Of a stretch of DNA of 64,000 nucleotides, positions 53,930 to 63,885 are shown piece after piece. The notes under the pieces are model-generated. The model was given only the letters and a program-made list of their open reading frames with translations, did not search any database and had not been told where the DNA came from. Source of the stretch: Vallitaleaceae bacterium (GTDB taxonomy: Bacteria > Bacillota > Clostridia > Lachnospirales > Vallitaleaceae). The first letter of the stretch is position 1. Each line of letters opens with the position of its first letter. Position numbers and translations under genes: made by a program. The stretch spans positions 1-64,000 of the forward strand of contig JANQFZ010000084.1 in the NCBI GenBank assembly GCA_028277605.1. Reading direction: 5' to 3'.

Positions 53930-54814
53930 TCATAACACATATTTATGGATTGCATATGCTACCCCATGCTCATTATTGGTTAATGTTACAGCATCGGCTA
54001 TAGCCTTCACCTCTTCAAAAGCATTTCCCATCGCAATACCTAACCCAGCGTATTCTATCATATGCTGATCATTACCCGAATCACCTATACAGACAATCTC
54101 ATCCTGATTAATACCATAGCCCTGTGCCAGCTTCTCTACCGCAACCGCCTTGTTACACGATTTATTAACTACTTCCATAACATTAGGCAAAGACTTAACA
54201 ATGGTATATTTGTCAGTGATATCTTTAGGGAAATCCTGTAACTTTTCAAACATGCTCTTAGTATACCTTCTTCTTCCTCTAACCTTATCAATATCCATAT
54301 TAACTGTTGGAAAAAGCTCACGTAAAACTTGTACCGTAGCTTCATCCTCGTAGATAAGATTAATCTTAAACACTTCTATTTCATTATCTATTTCATTATA
54401 ATCCACATGCTCTAATAAGGTATTATTTAAAAAAGCATCGTAACGACTGAATACGTTCTCTGTATGCACCATAATACTATTTTTGGTATACACATTGGTA
54501 TCCAGCTCCATCTTTTCGCATAATTGATGAAAGGTTATCAAATCATCATAGTTGATCGTACACGAATTCAGAACATCTCTACTACCATTTTGAATGGTCA
54601 TAGCACCACAACAGCAAATAGTTTGATTATCATCACTCAACAAGTTCAATTCTTTTACATAATTAACCATACCATCAAAAGGTCTACCAGATGCCAAAAC
54701 CACCTTTATTCCATGATCGACTGCTTTTTGGATGGCTCTCTGATTCTCAAGACTGATTTTTTGCCTTCCATTTAACAATGTACCATCCATATCTAAAACA
54801 AGTAATTTGTACAT
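53930..54814 (-). CDS. Cof-type HAD-IIB hydrolase
   Basis: A sugar-phosphate or cofactor phosphatase of the Cof/YidA type (294 residues). Motif I LDMDGTLLNG, motif II VLASGRPF, motif III KAVAVEKLAQ, motif IV CIGDSGNDQHMI and AVTLTNNEHGVA. The start ATG at 54814 has GGAGG upstream. The specific substrate cannot be told. Confidence 0.92.
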   Translation of the reverse strand: MYKLLVLDMDGTLLNGRQKISLENQRAIQKAVDHGIKVVLASGRPFDGMVNYVKELNLLSDDNQTICCCGAMTIQNGSRDVLNSCTINYDDLITFHQLCEKMELDTNVYTKNSIMVHTENVFSRYDAFLNNTLLEHVDYNEIDNEIEVFKINLIYEDEATVQVLRELFPTVNMDIDKVRGRRRYTKSMFEKLQDFPKDITDKYTIVKSLPNVMEVVNKSCNKAVAVEKLAQGYGINQDEIVCIGDSGNDQHMIEYAGLGIAMGNAFEEVKAIADAVTLTNNEHGVAYAIHKYVL

Positions 54815-54826
54815 GTCATCCTCCAA

Positions 54827-55113
54827 TCTAATCTATTGCTCACTTCTATTCTACATTGAAATTAATTTTTTGCAAGAAAATTATTTTATTCTAGTGAACC
54901 ACTTTATATTTAGGGTTAAATTGTGGTAAAATAAGATGTTAATTGCTTTACCACGTAAAAACAGTACAATACAATCAAATGTACTGATTGTAAATGTATC
55001 CGTATGGACAGCATGGAGTTTAAATAGTACAAAACATATTGATGTTAAAATATATGCCCTTATCCATGTTTGACTTAACAAATATTCATCATATCAAGAG
55101 AGGAGTTCTATAC
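54827..55113. other. Divergent intergenic region before ptsI
   Basis: No gene that I trust. It is the leader and promoter region of ptsI. A palindrome GTACTGATTGTA/TACAATACAATC-like patch near 54964-54992 is visible but too weak to call. Confidence 0.35.
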
Positions 55114-56850
55114 ATGAAAAAAGGAATTGCAGCTTCACCCGGAATCGCTATAGGGAAAGTCCTATGTGTAGAAAATCAAGCGATAGTTATAGAAAAGCAT
55201 ACTATAACAGATGTGGATGCAGAACTAGAAAAATTATCAGAATGTATTGATAGGTCTAAAAAGGAATTAGAAGCAATTCAAGAAAAAACACGCAACGAAG
55301 TCGGAGAAGAAGAAGCCGCAATATTTGGTGCTCATATAATGGTTTTAGAAGACCCTGAACTATCAAGTGCTGCGACTGACAAAATCAAAACCGAAAAAGT
55401 CAATGCAGATTATGCCTTTAACGAAATAACCAATCAATTCATTGCTGTATTTGAATCTATGGATAATGAATACATGCGTGAAAGAGCGGCTGATATTAAG
55501 GATGTATCTAATCGTGTTTTAGGCCATCTATTAGGGTGCGTAAAAAAAGATTTATCCCATTTGGATGAAGATGTCATTATCGTAACTCATGATTTAACAC
55601 CTTCTGATACTGCATCTATGGACAAGAAAAAGGTTATTGGTTTTCTTACCAATGTTGGTGGTAAAACGTCACATACAGCCATTATGGCAAGAACATTAGA
55701 TATTCCTGCTATCGTTGGACTAAGTGATATTACGGATTATGTAAAAACTGGTGATACAATTATATTAGACGGAACAAAAGGCGAGGTAATTATCCAACCT
55801 GATGAGCATGATTTATCAAGCTATGATAAGCTTAAGCAGCAATACAATGCAGAAAAAGAACATTTAAAGGCACTTATAGGACTGCCAACTATAACAACAG
55901 ATGATCACAAAGTCGAACTTGCTGCTAACATCGGAAGTGATGAGGACTTAGATGCTGTTCTTAGTCATGACGCAGAAGGAGTAGGCTTATTTAGAACAGA
56001 ATTCTTATATATGAACCGCTCTTCGTTACCCACAGAAGATGAGCAGTTTGAAGCCTATAAAAAAGTAGCTTCCTCCTTAAAGGGTAAACCGGTTGTTATC
56101 CGTACATTAGATATAGGTGGAGATAAAGAGGTTTCTTATCTTAAACTTGAGAAAGAAATGAATCCCTTCCTTGGCTATAGAGCTATTCGCATGTGCCTAA
56201 ATGGCAATGTCAAGCTTTCTAAGGATTTTATGGGCAAAGATATCTTTAAAACACAGTTACGCGCCATCTTAAGAGCAAGCGCTTATGGAAATATTAAAAT
56301 TATGTTCCCTATGATTTCAAGTATTCAAGAATTAAAAGATGCAAAGCAGCTACTAGAAGCGAGTAAGAAAGAACTAGATAGAGAACAAATCAATTATAAT
56401 AAAGCCATTGAGGTCGGAATGATGATAGAAGTTCCATCTGCTGCTGTAATCAGTGATTTATTAGCAAAACATGTTGATTTCTTTAGCATAGGCACCAATG
56501 ATTTGATTCAGTATACCTGTGCTGTAGATAGAATGAATGAAAAAATCAGCCATTTATATGAACCTTATCATCCTGGTGTTTTACGCCTTATAAAGATGGT
56601 GATAGAAAATGCTCATCAGGCAGGCATTTGGGTTGGTATGTGCGGTGGTATGGCAGAAGATCAAATGATGATACCGATATTACTTGGGTTTGGTTTAGAT
56701 GAGTTTAGTATGAGTGCTGCTTCATTGCTTCGTTCTAGACAGCTCATTCGATCTTTAAATAAAAGTGAAATGGAAAAGCATTCTCAGAAGGTTGTAACCT
56801 TGGAAGGTGCAGATGATATTAAGAAATATCTCGTAGACTTAGAAGTTTAA
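55114..56850 (+). CDS. ptsI: PTS enzyme I
   Basis: Transfers phosphate from PEP to HPr. From the ATG at 55114 (GAGAGGAG upstream) it has 578 residues. N-terminal domain MKKGIAASPGIAIGK, the active-site His in NVGGKTSHTAIMARTL (about residue 190), the PEP-binding part GLFRTEFLYM, FFSIGTNDLIQYT, and the C-terminal MCGGMAEDQ with Cys. It is convergent to ptsH and the fructose operon. Confidence 0.97.
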   Translation: MKKGIAASPGIAIGKVLCVENQAIVIEKHTITDVDAELEKLSECIDRSKKELEAIQEKTRNEVGEEEAAIFGAHIMVLEDPELSSAATDKIKTEKVNADYAFNEITNQFIAVFESMDNEYMRERAADIKDVSNRVLGHLLGCVKKDLSHLDEDVIIVTHDLTPSDTASMDKKKVIGFLTNVGGKTSHTAIMARTLDIPAIVGLSDITDYVKTGDTIILDGTKGEVIIQPDEHDLSSYDKLKQQYNAEKEHLKALIGLPTITTDDHKVELAANIGSDEDLDAVLSHDAEGVGLFRTEFLYMNRSSLPTEDEQFEAYKKVASSLKGKPVVIRTLDIGGDKEVSYLKLEKEMNPFLGYRAIRMCLNGNVKLSKDFMGKDIFKTQLRAILRASAYGNIKIMFPMISSIQELKDAKQLLEASKKELDREQINYNKAIEVGMMIEVPSAAVISDLLAKHVDFFSIGTNDLIQYTCAVDRMNEKISHLYEPYHPGVLRLIKMVIENAHQAGIWVGMCGGMAEDQMMIPILLGFGLDEFSMSAASLLRSRQLIRSLNKSEMEKHSQKVVTLEGADDIKKYLVDLEV

Positions 56851-56910
56851 AATACTTAATGAATAGATAAGTATTCAATACAGCTGATTAAAGCATATCA
56901 GCAAACAGTA

Positions 56911-56950
56911 ATGGATAAGAGGTATTGGTTTTATCAGACCTCTTATCCAT
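56911..56950 (+). terminator. Terminator after ptsI
   Basis: A perfect 13-bp stem (ATGGATAAGAGGT at 56911-56923 with complement 56938-56950), 14-base loop, followed by TAATTCTTG. It lies between convergent ptsI and ptsH and may serve both. Confidence 0.7.
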
Positions 56951-56986
56951 TAATTCTTGTAAGCTATCGGTAATAGATTAACTTGT

Positions 56987-57238
56987 TCATTTAGCGGTAA
57001 AATAATCTTCAAGCTTTTTCATAGCTTCTTTTTCGTCTGCGCCTTGAATTTCAACAGTAATCTGATCACCTTTTTTAGCTTCTAGTGTCAGAATCCCCAA
57101 AATACTTTTAGGATTGACATTCATATCATTTTTTTTAAATACAACATCACTTTGTATGTTTTGGCATATTTTCACCAATTCTGTTGCAGGTCTTGCATGT
57201 AAACCTTCTTCAAAAGGCACTGTAAATGTTTTAACCAT
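56987..57238 (-). CDS. ptsH: HPr, phosphocarrier protein
   Basis: Passes phosphate from enzyme I to PTS EIIA domains (83 residues). His14 in EEGLHARPATE and the regulatory Ser45 in NPKSILGIL are intact, in contrast with the HPr-like protein at 40531. Last gene of the fructose operon; it may be a fructose-dedicated or the general HPr. Confidence 0.95.
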   Translation of the reverse strand: MVKTFTVPFEEGLHARPATELVKICQNIQSDVVFKKNDMNVNPKSILGILTLEAKKGDQITVEIQGADEKEAMKKLEDYFTAK

Positions 57239-57297
57239 ATTTTCCCTCCTTTATACACTCATCAAAAAATCAGCTCGGTAACTACTCGTATGATTTT

Positions 57298-58662
57298 CTA
57301 TGAAACATTCTTTTTTAGTGCACCTACCATAAAGGCTGTCACAATTGCTCCTGCAGCTAAAGCAATAATGTAACCAAAGATGTTTTCAACTGCAAATAAG
57401 ACAAACAAACCTCCATGAGGAACTGCTAATGTTGCTCTAAACAACATGGATAATGCTCCTGTTACTGCTGATCCAACCATTATAGAAGGAATGACTCGAA
57501 TCGGGTCTGCTGCTGCAAAAGGAATAGCTCCTTCAGTAATAAAGCTTAAACCCAATACGACAGCTGCTTTTCCAGCTTCTCTTTCAGCTTTTGAGAATTT
57601 ATTTCTGAAAAGCAAGGTAGCTAAAGCTAATCCCAATGGAGGAACCATACCCGCCGCCATAACAGCAGCCATTGTCATTGAACCTGTTCCAGCAACTAAT
57701 GTTCCTGTACCAAAGGCATATGCAGCTTTATTAACAGGTCCTCCCATATCAAACGCCATCATTAATCCTATAATGAGTCCTAGAATAACAGCATTGGTAC
57801 CAGATAGGTTCTCTAGGAAGCTGTAAAGCGCAGTATTAATAGATGCCACTGGACCTCCAATGATATAAAACATGATTAAGCCAACAGCCAGTGAACCTAA
57901 AACAGGAATAATCAATACAGGTAATATCCCTTGCAGTGTTTTTGGCAGCTTGATCGTTTTCTTAATTAATACGACTATGTAACCTGCTAAGAAACCAGCA
58001 ATAATTCCACCCAAAAATCCTGAATTGAGTTGAATGGCAATAGCACCACCTATCATACCAGGTGCAAGGCCGGGTCTATCTGCAATTGAATAAGCAATAT
58101 AACCTGCCAATATAGGCACCATTAAACCAAAAGCACCTGCCCCACCACCAATACTCATTAAGTAAGAGGCAAGCGTTCCTTCCTGTTCAAAAGCATTATA
58201 GCCAAACAAAAAGCTTAATGCAATAGCAATACCACCAGCAACTACAAAAGGAATCATAAAGGAAACACCATTCATTAAGTGCTTATAAAAACCTGTTCTC
58301 CCAGCTGCTCTTTGCTTTTTGATATCTGCTACTTCGTCAGTGAGATTAGATGACCCGTAGATAGGTGCCTTAAGTGCCTTAGCTATCAACCCTTCTGAAT
58401 CCTTCAAAGCTTGACTAACAGAGATACTAAGCACTCTCTTGCCATTAAATCTCTCCATAGGAACAGAAGTATCGCAAGCAAGGATAATAGCATCAGCCTC
58501 TTTGATATCCTGTGGTGTTAGTTCATTTTCTACTCCCACAGAACCTCTAGTTTCCACTTTTACGTCATAACCCTTCCCTTTAGCTGCCTGCTCTATAGCC
58601 TCTGCAGCCATATACGTATGCGCAATGCCAGTTGGGCAAGCTGTAACACCTAATATTTTCAT
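57298..58662 (-). CDS. fruA: Fructose PTS enzyme IIBC
   Basis: Fructose uptake and phosphorylation to fructose 1-phosphate (454 residues). The IIB domain (1-100) has the phosphocysteine site VTACPTGIAHTYMAAE (Cys9). The IIC part has eight or more membrane helices, with FDMGGPVNKAAYAFG and FITEGAIPFAAADP. It follows pfkB and precedes ptsH. The EIIA is encoded separately at 60534-60974. Confidence 0.95.
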   Translation of the reverse strand: MKILGVTACPTGIAHTYMAAEAIEQAAKGKGYDVKVETRGSVGVENELTPQDIKEADAIILACDTSVPMERFNGKRVLSISVSQALKDSEGLIAKALKAPIYGSSNLTDEVADIKKQRAAGRTGFYKHLMNGVSFMIPFVVAGGIAIALSFLFGYNAFEQEGTLASYLMSIGGGAGAFGLMVPILAGYIAYSIADRPGLAPGMIGGAIAIQLNSGFLGGIIAGFLAGYIVVLIKKTIKLPKTLQGILPVLIIPVLGSLAVGLIMFYIIGGPVASINTALYSFLENLSGTNAVILGLIIGLMMAFDMGGPVNKAAYAFGTGTLVAGTGSMTMAAVMAAGMVPPLGLALATLLFRNKFSKAEREAGKAAVVLGLSFITEGAIPFAAADPIRVIPSIMVGSAVTGALSMLFRATLAVPHGGLFVLFAVENIFGYIIALAAGAIVTAFMVGALKKNVS

Positions 58663-58761
58663 AAAAACCCTCCTTTATATAGTATAAATATGGAATAATA
58701 AGGTACAAAGCATTATTCCATTTACTTACCGTAAATACCCTCTAAGCACTAGTATTGATAA

Positions 58762-59706
58762 TTATATCCAATCTTTAGTCATGTTCTCAATCTGTATTTT
58801 TACTAACATCTCATCAATTTCTTTCTGGCTTAAGCGTTCTGTCCCCTCTTTGGTTACAGCTGCTGCTCCGCAAGCTGCTGCATAGCGTAGAGCCTCTAAA
58901 GCATTTTCTTTCTTAAGGTACAGACTTAGAAAGCCACCGAGCATAGAGTCACCTGCCCCTACAGAACTTTTAACTTCAACTTGTACAGGATTTGCTTTTA
59001 AAATGGTGTCCTTAGAAGCAAGAATACTTCCTTTTTCGCCCATAGATACAAGTACCCAATGCACTTTGTATTGTTCGACCACTTTTAATGCAGTTTGTAT
59101 AACCTCTTCTGTCGTATTAATACTTCTTTTAAAGCAATTCTCAAGTTCATGTATGTTTGGCTTGATTAAATAGGGATGTGCTTTAAGCCCCTCTTTTAAT
59201 AAATCACCATCTGCATCTAAGACCGTCTTTGTATATGTATTGGATAATTGGATTAACTCATAGTAAAAACTGTTATGACATCCAGGTGGAACACTACCAC
59301 TAAAAACCATATAGTCCGATTGCTTGGCATAATGCTTGACCAATACTTTAATATCTTGTTTGTTTTTTTCGCTAACATGAAAGCCGCTTTCGTTTAAATC
59401 GGTAGTAACACCACTCTTTAGATCCACTATTTTTGTGTTCATCCTTGTAGCAGCATCTATCCATATAAAGTCAGTGATTAAACTATTTCTATTAAGTAAA
59501 AGAGATGTTTTACTTTTATTGGTTCGACCTAAAAACCCAACAGCAGTGGTTTTCTCACCTAATGTTTGTATAACCTTTGAAACATTGATGCCTTTTCCAC
59601 CAATATCCTCTCTACTATCTTGTACTCTATTGACATAACCATATTTGTATTCTTCTAATATAATTGTTTTATCAATAGCAGGATTAAGGGTTACGGTTGT
59701 AATCAT
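58762..59706 (-). CDS. fruK: 1-phosphofructokinase
   Basis: Turns fructose 1-phosphate into fructose 1,6-bisphosphate (314 residues). PfkB family: TLNPAIDKTI, GGKGINVSKVI, and SVGAGDSMLGGFLS with catalytic Asp. Placed between fruR and the EIIBC gene, which fits the fructose pathway better than tagatose-6-phosphate or other PfkB roles. Confidence 0.94.
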   Translation of the reverse strand: MITTVTLNPAIDKTIILEEYKYGYVNRVQDSREDIGGKGINVSKVIQTLGEKTTAVGFLGRTNKSKTSLLLNRNSLITDFIWIDAATRMNTKIVDLKSGVTTDLNESGFHVSEKNKQDIKVLVKHYAKQSDYMVFSGSVPPGCHNSFYYELIQLSNTYTKTVLDADGDLLKEGLKAHPYLIKPNIHELENCFKRSINTTEEVIQTALKVVEQYKVHWVLVSMGEKGSILASKDTILKANPVQVEVKSSVGAGDSMLGGFLSLYLKKENALEALRYAAACGAAAVTKEGTERLSQKEIDEMLVKIQIENMTKDWI

Positions 59707-59721
59707 AATACTCCCTCTTTT

Positions 59722-60495
59722 CTAAACACATATCACTTCTATATCATATTGACTATACTGAGATACAATCGTTTCTTTCAGCTGAGTATCTGTAATTATT
59801 CTATCAATTCTACCAATTGGTGCAATTTCACATAGTGCCACTTTTTTGAACTTACTATGATCAGCTAAAATAGTTACTTCTGAAGCGATCTTCATCATTT
59901 GATATTTTACCCTCGCTTCTTCTAAATCAGGTGTAGTCAATCCGTTATCGATAGTTACACCATTGACACCAATAAAAGCCTTTCTTACATTAAATCTCTC
60001 TAAGGCTTCCATCGCCATATTTCCTACTGCTGCTAATGTATTGAGCCTAACCCTGCCGCCTATGGCATACAGTTCTACGTTAGGATTTCTTGCAATCGTT
60101 TGTGATACCGTTGTAGAGTTCGTTACAACGACAAGATGTTTGTTGGAGTCTCCTATTAGCTTAGCCAGCTCCAAAGTAGTTGTTCCAGCATCTAAAACAA
60201 GACTTTCATTTTCTTCAAGCATATGAAATGCTGTCGCTGCTATTCTTCTTTTTTCTTCATGAAGCTTTAAGGACTTTTGACTAAAGCTGTCTTCCTGCGT
60301 CAGCGATATGTTTTCTAATACAACGGCACCGCCATGAGTCCTTTCTAATTTTTGATGCTGTTCCAAATAGCTTAAATCTCTTCGAATAGTTGCTTCAGAA
60401 GCTTGTGTTGCTTCACACAATGCTTTGACAGATATTCTCTTGTTTTCTAACAGCATAGTCATAATTTTATTTCTTCTTTCTTCAGGGAACATCAC
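59722..60495 (-). CDS. fruR: DeoR-family repressor FruR
   Basis: A 257-residue DeoR/GlpR regulator: helix-turn-helix (EERRNKIMTMLLENKRISVK, ASEATIRRDLSYLEQ) and a sugar-phosphate sensor domain (LDAGTTTLELAKLI, TNSTTVSQTI, AIGGRVR, GVNGVTIDNGLTTPD). It sits inside the fructose operon and should respond to fructose 1-phosphate. Likely operators lie just after the promoter at 61020-61048. Confidence 0.93.
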   Translation of the reverse strand: MMFPEERRNKIMTMLLENKRISVKALCEATQASEATIRRDLSYLEQHQKLERTHGGAVVLENISLTQEDSFSQKSLKLHEEKRRIAATAFHMLEENESLVLDAGTTTLELAKLIGDSNKHLVVVTNSTTVSQTIARNPNVELYAIGGRVRLNTLAAVGNMAMEALERFNVRKAFIGVNGVTIDNGLTTPDLEEARVKYQMMKIASEVTILADHSKFKKVALCEIAPIGRIDRIITDTQLKETIVSQYSQYDIEVICV

Positions 60496-60533
60496 TTCAC
60501 CTCTATATCCATTATCCTTACTTTAAATCACTG

Positions 60534-60974
60534 TTAGAAAACTGTTTCCAAAATAGCAATGATATCTTTTTTAGTTTCTGCCTTTCTAAGTTCATCTCTA
60601 AATGTCTCATTCATAAGTTTTCTTGAAAGCTTAGCTAATAGTTTTAAATGAAGACTGCCTGAATCTTTCTTAGGTACCCCAATGATAAAAACCAAATCCA
60701 CAGGCTTAGTATCTAACGCGTTCCAATCAACTTCTTTTACTTTTCCAAATCCCAGAAAAGGCTCTGTCACTGCTTCTGTTTTACCATGGGGTATAGCTAT
60801 CCCAAACCCTACAGCTGTTGAATATTCTGCTTCTCTATTGAGTACAGCCTCAATATATTTCTCACAATCATTAATCTTGCCATCCTTATAAGCGAGAGTT
60901 GCTAATCCTCGAACAACCTCTTCCTTCGTATCAGCATCCAATGCCATATCAATAAGTGCCTCATTAATCAACAT
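60534..60974 (-). CDS. Fructose PTS enzyme IIA
   Basis: A 146-residue fructose/mannitol-type EIIA: the active-site His is in AVGFGIAIPHGKTEAV. It passes phosphate from HPr to the EIIB domain. Start at 60974 chosen for AAGGAGGTAGGCTT upstream; the earlier in-frame ATG at 61007 lacks a site. First gene of the operon. It would work with EIIBC at 57298-58662. Confidence 0.93.
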   Translation of the reverse strand: MLINEALIDMALDADTKEEVVRGLATLAYKDGKINDCEKYIEAVLNREAEYSTAVGFGIAIPHGKTEAVTEPFLGFGKVKEVDWNALDTKPVDLVFIIGVPKKDSGSLHLKLLAKLSRKLMNETFRDELRKAETKKDIIAILETVF

Positions 60975-61019
60975 AAGCCTACCTCCTTGTATACCCTTTA
61001 CTTTCAATCATATAACGTG

Positions 61020-61048
61020 ATTTATTTTGATTGATTTTGCTTGTTTTT
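61020..61048. promoter_or_regulatory. Putative FruR operator
   Basis: Directly after the -10 box the minus strand reads AAAAACAAGCAAAATCAATC then AAAATAAATCA: two or three CAAAATCAA-like direct units of the kind bound by DeoR-family sugar repressors. Confidence 0.45.
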
Positions 61049-61077
61049 ATTATATAACAAATATGCACAAAAATCAA
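61049..61077 (-). promoter_or_regulatory. Promoter of fructose operon
   Basis: Minus-strand TTGATT (61072-61077), 17 bases, perfect TATAAT (61049-61054), about 75 bases upstream of the EIIA start. Confidence 0.85.
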
Positions 61078-61080
61078 GAC

Positions 61081-61315
61081 TTACATTAATAATATTTATT
61101 AATTTTTACATCCTATAAAAAGCGCTGGGGCGGTTCTTTTTGCTTGTCCTATTTAAAAATTGTAAGGCTCTCTTATTCAAGCATGACACAAACACATCCA
61201 TAATTACTATTTGCTTAACATATAAAAACGTGTTACATAACAGGGAATATTTTAATTATTTGTCTTTTTTGCCAATACCATATACTTCCTGTATACTATA
61301 TCCCATGAGGAGGCG
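61081..61315. other. Intergenic, no clear feature
   Basis: Between the fructose promoter and the M15 gene I see only AT-rich sequence and a GC-rich patch (AAGCGCTGGGGCGGTTCTTTT, near 61120-61140, shortened here) that may be a weak terminator. Confidence 0.3.
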
Positions 61316-61360
61316 ATAGTTATACATACCATAAGGATTATAATCATATGTTTATTAGGA

Positions 61361-62176
61361 ATGGTGGTACTTAGCTCAGCGATAGTTAGGCATGTAAATA
61401 AACCTAAAGAGAATGATTCAACACCTTCTATTCAAAATGAAATTGTGGATTATAATAAACTGCCAAAGGATATAAATAACAAAACTCAAAATCCGAAATC
61501 AATCACAGAACAAGACCAAGACCCTAAAGAGATAACAGATATGATTGATTTAGATCAAAATAAAGAGGGAGATGATGATATTCAAGAAGTATTTTTAATA
61601 AGTGAGATTGATGATTCAGTTAGAGAAAGAATCTATGGTTTATCCTACAAATCAGAATGTCCAATACCCCTATCTAAGTTAAGATTCCTAACGCTTACTT
61701 ATTATGGGTTTGATGAAAAAACACATACGGGTGAAATGATTGTTCATGAAGAACTATCAGAAGATGTTATTGAAATATTTAGAGAACTATATGAAAACAA
61801 ATACCCTATAGAGAAAATACGACTCATAGATGAATACGAAGCAGATGATAACAAATCCATGGAGGATAATAATACATCCTGTTTCTGCTATAGAACAAAA
61901 ACAAGCGGTAATAGCGTTTCTATGCACGGCTATGGTCTAGCTATTGATATTAATCCTATGCAGAATCCCTATGTCTATAAAAACCTCATATTACCAGAAG
62001 GCTCAAATGATTATGTTGATAGAAGCAAGAATCGTAAAGGTATGATAATAAAAGAGGACATTTGTTACCAAGCCTTCATAAAAAGAGGCTGGACTTGGGG
62101 CGGCAATTGGAAAAAATGCAAGGATTATCAGCATTTTGAAAAAGAACTGGAAAACACTAATCATAAGAATGGTTAG
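61361..62176 (+). CDS. M15-family D-Ala-D-Ala peptidase-like protein
   Basis: A cell-wall peptidase-like protein, 271 residues from the ATG at 61361. The C-terminal domain has SMHGYGLAIDIN (SxHxxGxAxD, zinc His and Asp) and YQHFE (second zinc His), typical of M15C carboxypeptidases/endopeptidases. The N-terminal about 90 residues are acidic and low-complexity. In frame upstream of the ATG are IRIIIICLLG codons that would complete a signal anchor, and GAGGAGG stands at 61307-61313, so translation may really begin near 61322 from a non-standard codon. Confidence 0.83.
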   Translation: MVVLSSAIVRHVNKPKENDSTPSIQNEIVDYNKLPKDINNKTQNPKSITEQDQDPKEITDMIDLDQNKEGDDDIQEVFLISEIDDSVRERIYGLSYKSECPIPLSKLRFLTLTYYGFDEKTHTGEMIVHEELSEDVIEIFRELYENKYPIEKIRLIDEYEADDNKSMEDNNTSCFCYRTKTSGNSVSMHGYGLAIDINPMQNPYVYKNLILPEGSNDYVDRSKNRKGMIIKEDICYQAFIKRGWTWGGNWKKCKDYQHFEKELENTNHKNG

Positions 62177-62372
62177 CCATTATTATTCATAGCTCAACTG
62201 ATTAAGGATGCCTTTAATATCCTTTCCTTGATATTAAAAGCATCCTTATATCTAATATCTAATTATTCTTATACATTAATGTAGATTAGTTTCATATACT
62301 CTTTCATTTGAAAAATTTAAAAATGATTCACTTGTTTTAGAAATAGTACTTGCCTAAGTTCACTCTTTTGCC

Positions 62373-63878
62373 CTATTCAATAAGAACAGTTCCATCACTA
62401 AAAGGCTGAACAAAATCAACTCTGGAATCTTTATAACGATCATATGTTTTACGCCATTCAACCTTATATTGAGCATCATATTTTATAACTACCACTTCTG
62501 AATCAAACAACATTCTAGAAGAATAAATGGACGTAGGTATCTTCTCAATATTTCTCACAGCTTTAACAATAAAACCACCATCCTCAGTTGGAATGATTTT
62601 ACTTGGTGATACTTCTAATTCGACTATACGCCTAATTTCATTACCATCTTGGTCAAATACGATTAACAGCCCGTTATCTCCGTTCCCGTAGCCAATGATA
62701 AGTCTATCGTTCGTTAATGAATGAAAGGCTTTATCCCACATATAGAGTAATAAAGTCCGATAAGTCACTTCTTTTAATATATTACCATCCATATCATATT
62801 TTTGAAAAATACTTTTACAATCAGTAGGTGTGTTACTACTTGTATTATTTTTATCATTACCAACTATATAAATATGGTCATTAGATAAGAGAAATTGACC
62901 GTTAATAAAATCGTAGTGATCATTTTCATGATGATTGACCCATTGAATATTGAGTTCATCATCTATGCATGCTGTAAAAATGATAGTATGATTAATATCA
63001 CCTGCGAATCCAAAATGTCCATCATTAGATTGAGTTGCACCTTTAATAATAAAACCTTTATCCTTATGATAAAAGGCTTCATACAACTTTTCAAAGTCAT
63101 TACCACCATAATTTTTTTGCTCTATAATTTCTCCTTGTTTATCTAGTTTTATTATCGCAATATCCTGAGTAATACTATAATCGTTGATGCTTACTTTATT
63201 ATATTTGGTTTTATGATCTCTTTTATTCTGACACTCTCCTAATAGAATAACTTCTTCTTTTGCAAAAATACTATTGCAATTATAATTATTCAGTTCCTTG
63301 TGCCAGAGTTCATCACCATTTTTATTACATTTCATAATACAAGTTGTATCCTTTCTTCTACTGTAAAAATAAGACTGAATAGAGAGAACAATAGTTTCAT
63401 CATCTAATACACATAGATGATTTATCTCGCCTGTGTTTGTTATATAGTCATATTCTTTCTCCCAGATGACATAACCCCATTGATCTAATTTTACTAAATA
63501 TGGAATATAGCAGCAGTTTCTTTCTGTTGACGTATCATATGCACTTTTACTCTTTTTAACTACACCACCACATAAGTATCCATCTGTAATCTTCTTGATG
63601 CAAGACACTTCAAAATTTGTAATATCTGTTATTACTTCTGATATCGCGTTTGGATTGATATCACTTAACTCCTTATAGTCTTCTTGCTCCATATGAATTA
63701 CCATTACCTCTTCTTCATGAGGTATATCCGTATTTTTAAATTCTTCCTTCTCTACAAGTTCTACTTTCTCATTTTTTTTGAACGACAGACTATGGACTTT
63801 TTCTGAACATGGACTAAACACTAGCAAGGATATAGTGACAAATACAAATGGTATAAGGCATATTTTTGTCATATTCAT
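62373..63878 (-). CDS. Secreted propeller-like protein of unknown function
   Basis: A 501-residue exported protein. The signal peptide (MTKICLIPFVFVTISLLVFS) ends in SPCS, which could act as a lipobox-like site. The rest contains repeated strand patterns such as (V/I)KLDQWGYVIWEKEY, MKCNKNGDELWHKE, IKLDKQGEIIEQKNYGG, FQKYDMDGNILKE and FDQDGNEIRR, each with Asp-x-x-Gly turns, resembling a beta-propeller of about six blades. I do not recognise the family. It lies next to an M56/BlaR1-like gene. Confidence 0.75.
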   Translation of the reverse strand: MNMTKICLIPFVFVTISLLVFSPCSEKVHSLSFKKNEKVELVEKEEFKNTDIPHEEEVMVIHMEQEDYKELSDINPNAISEVITDITNFEVSCIKKITDGYLCGGVVKKSKSAYDTSTERNCCYIPYLVKLDQWGYVIWEKEYDYITNTGEINHLCVLDDETIVLSIQSYFYSRRKDTTCIMKCNKNGDELWHKELNNYNCNSIFAKEEVILLGECQNKRDHKTKYNKVSINDYSITQDIAIIKLDKQGEIIEQKNYGGNDFEKLYEAFYHKDKGFIIKGATQSNDGHFGFAGDINHTIIFTACIDDELNIQWVNHHENDHYDFINGQFLLSNDHIYIVGNDKNNTSSNTPTDCKSIFQKYDMDGNILKEVTYRTLLLYMWDKAFHSLTNDRLIIGYGNGDNGLLIVFDQDGNEIRRIVELEVSPSKIIPTEDGGFIVKAVRNIEKIPTSIYSSRMLFDSEVVVIKYDAQYKVEWRKTYDRYKDSRVDFVQPFSDGTVLIE

Positions 63879-63885
63879 TTACCTC

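Noticed and set aside
54881-55081. Small minus-strand gene upstream of ptsI
   Set aside because: The 66-residue frame has no ribosome site, unusual composition and overlaps the ptsI promoter and leader region.
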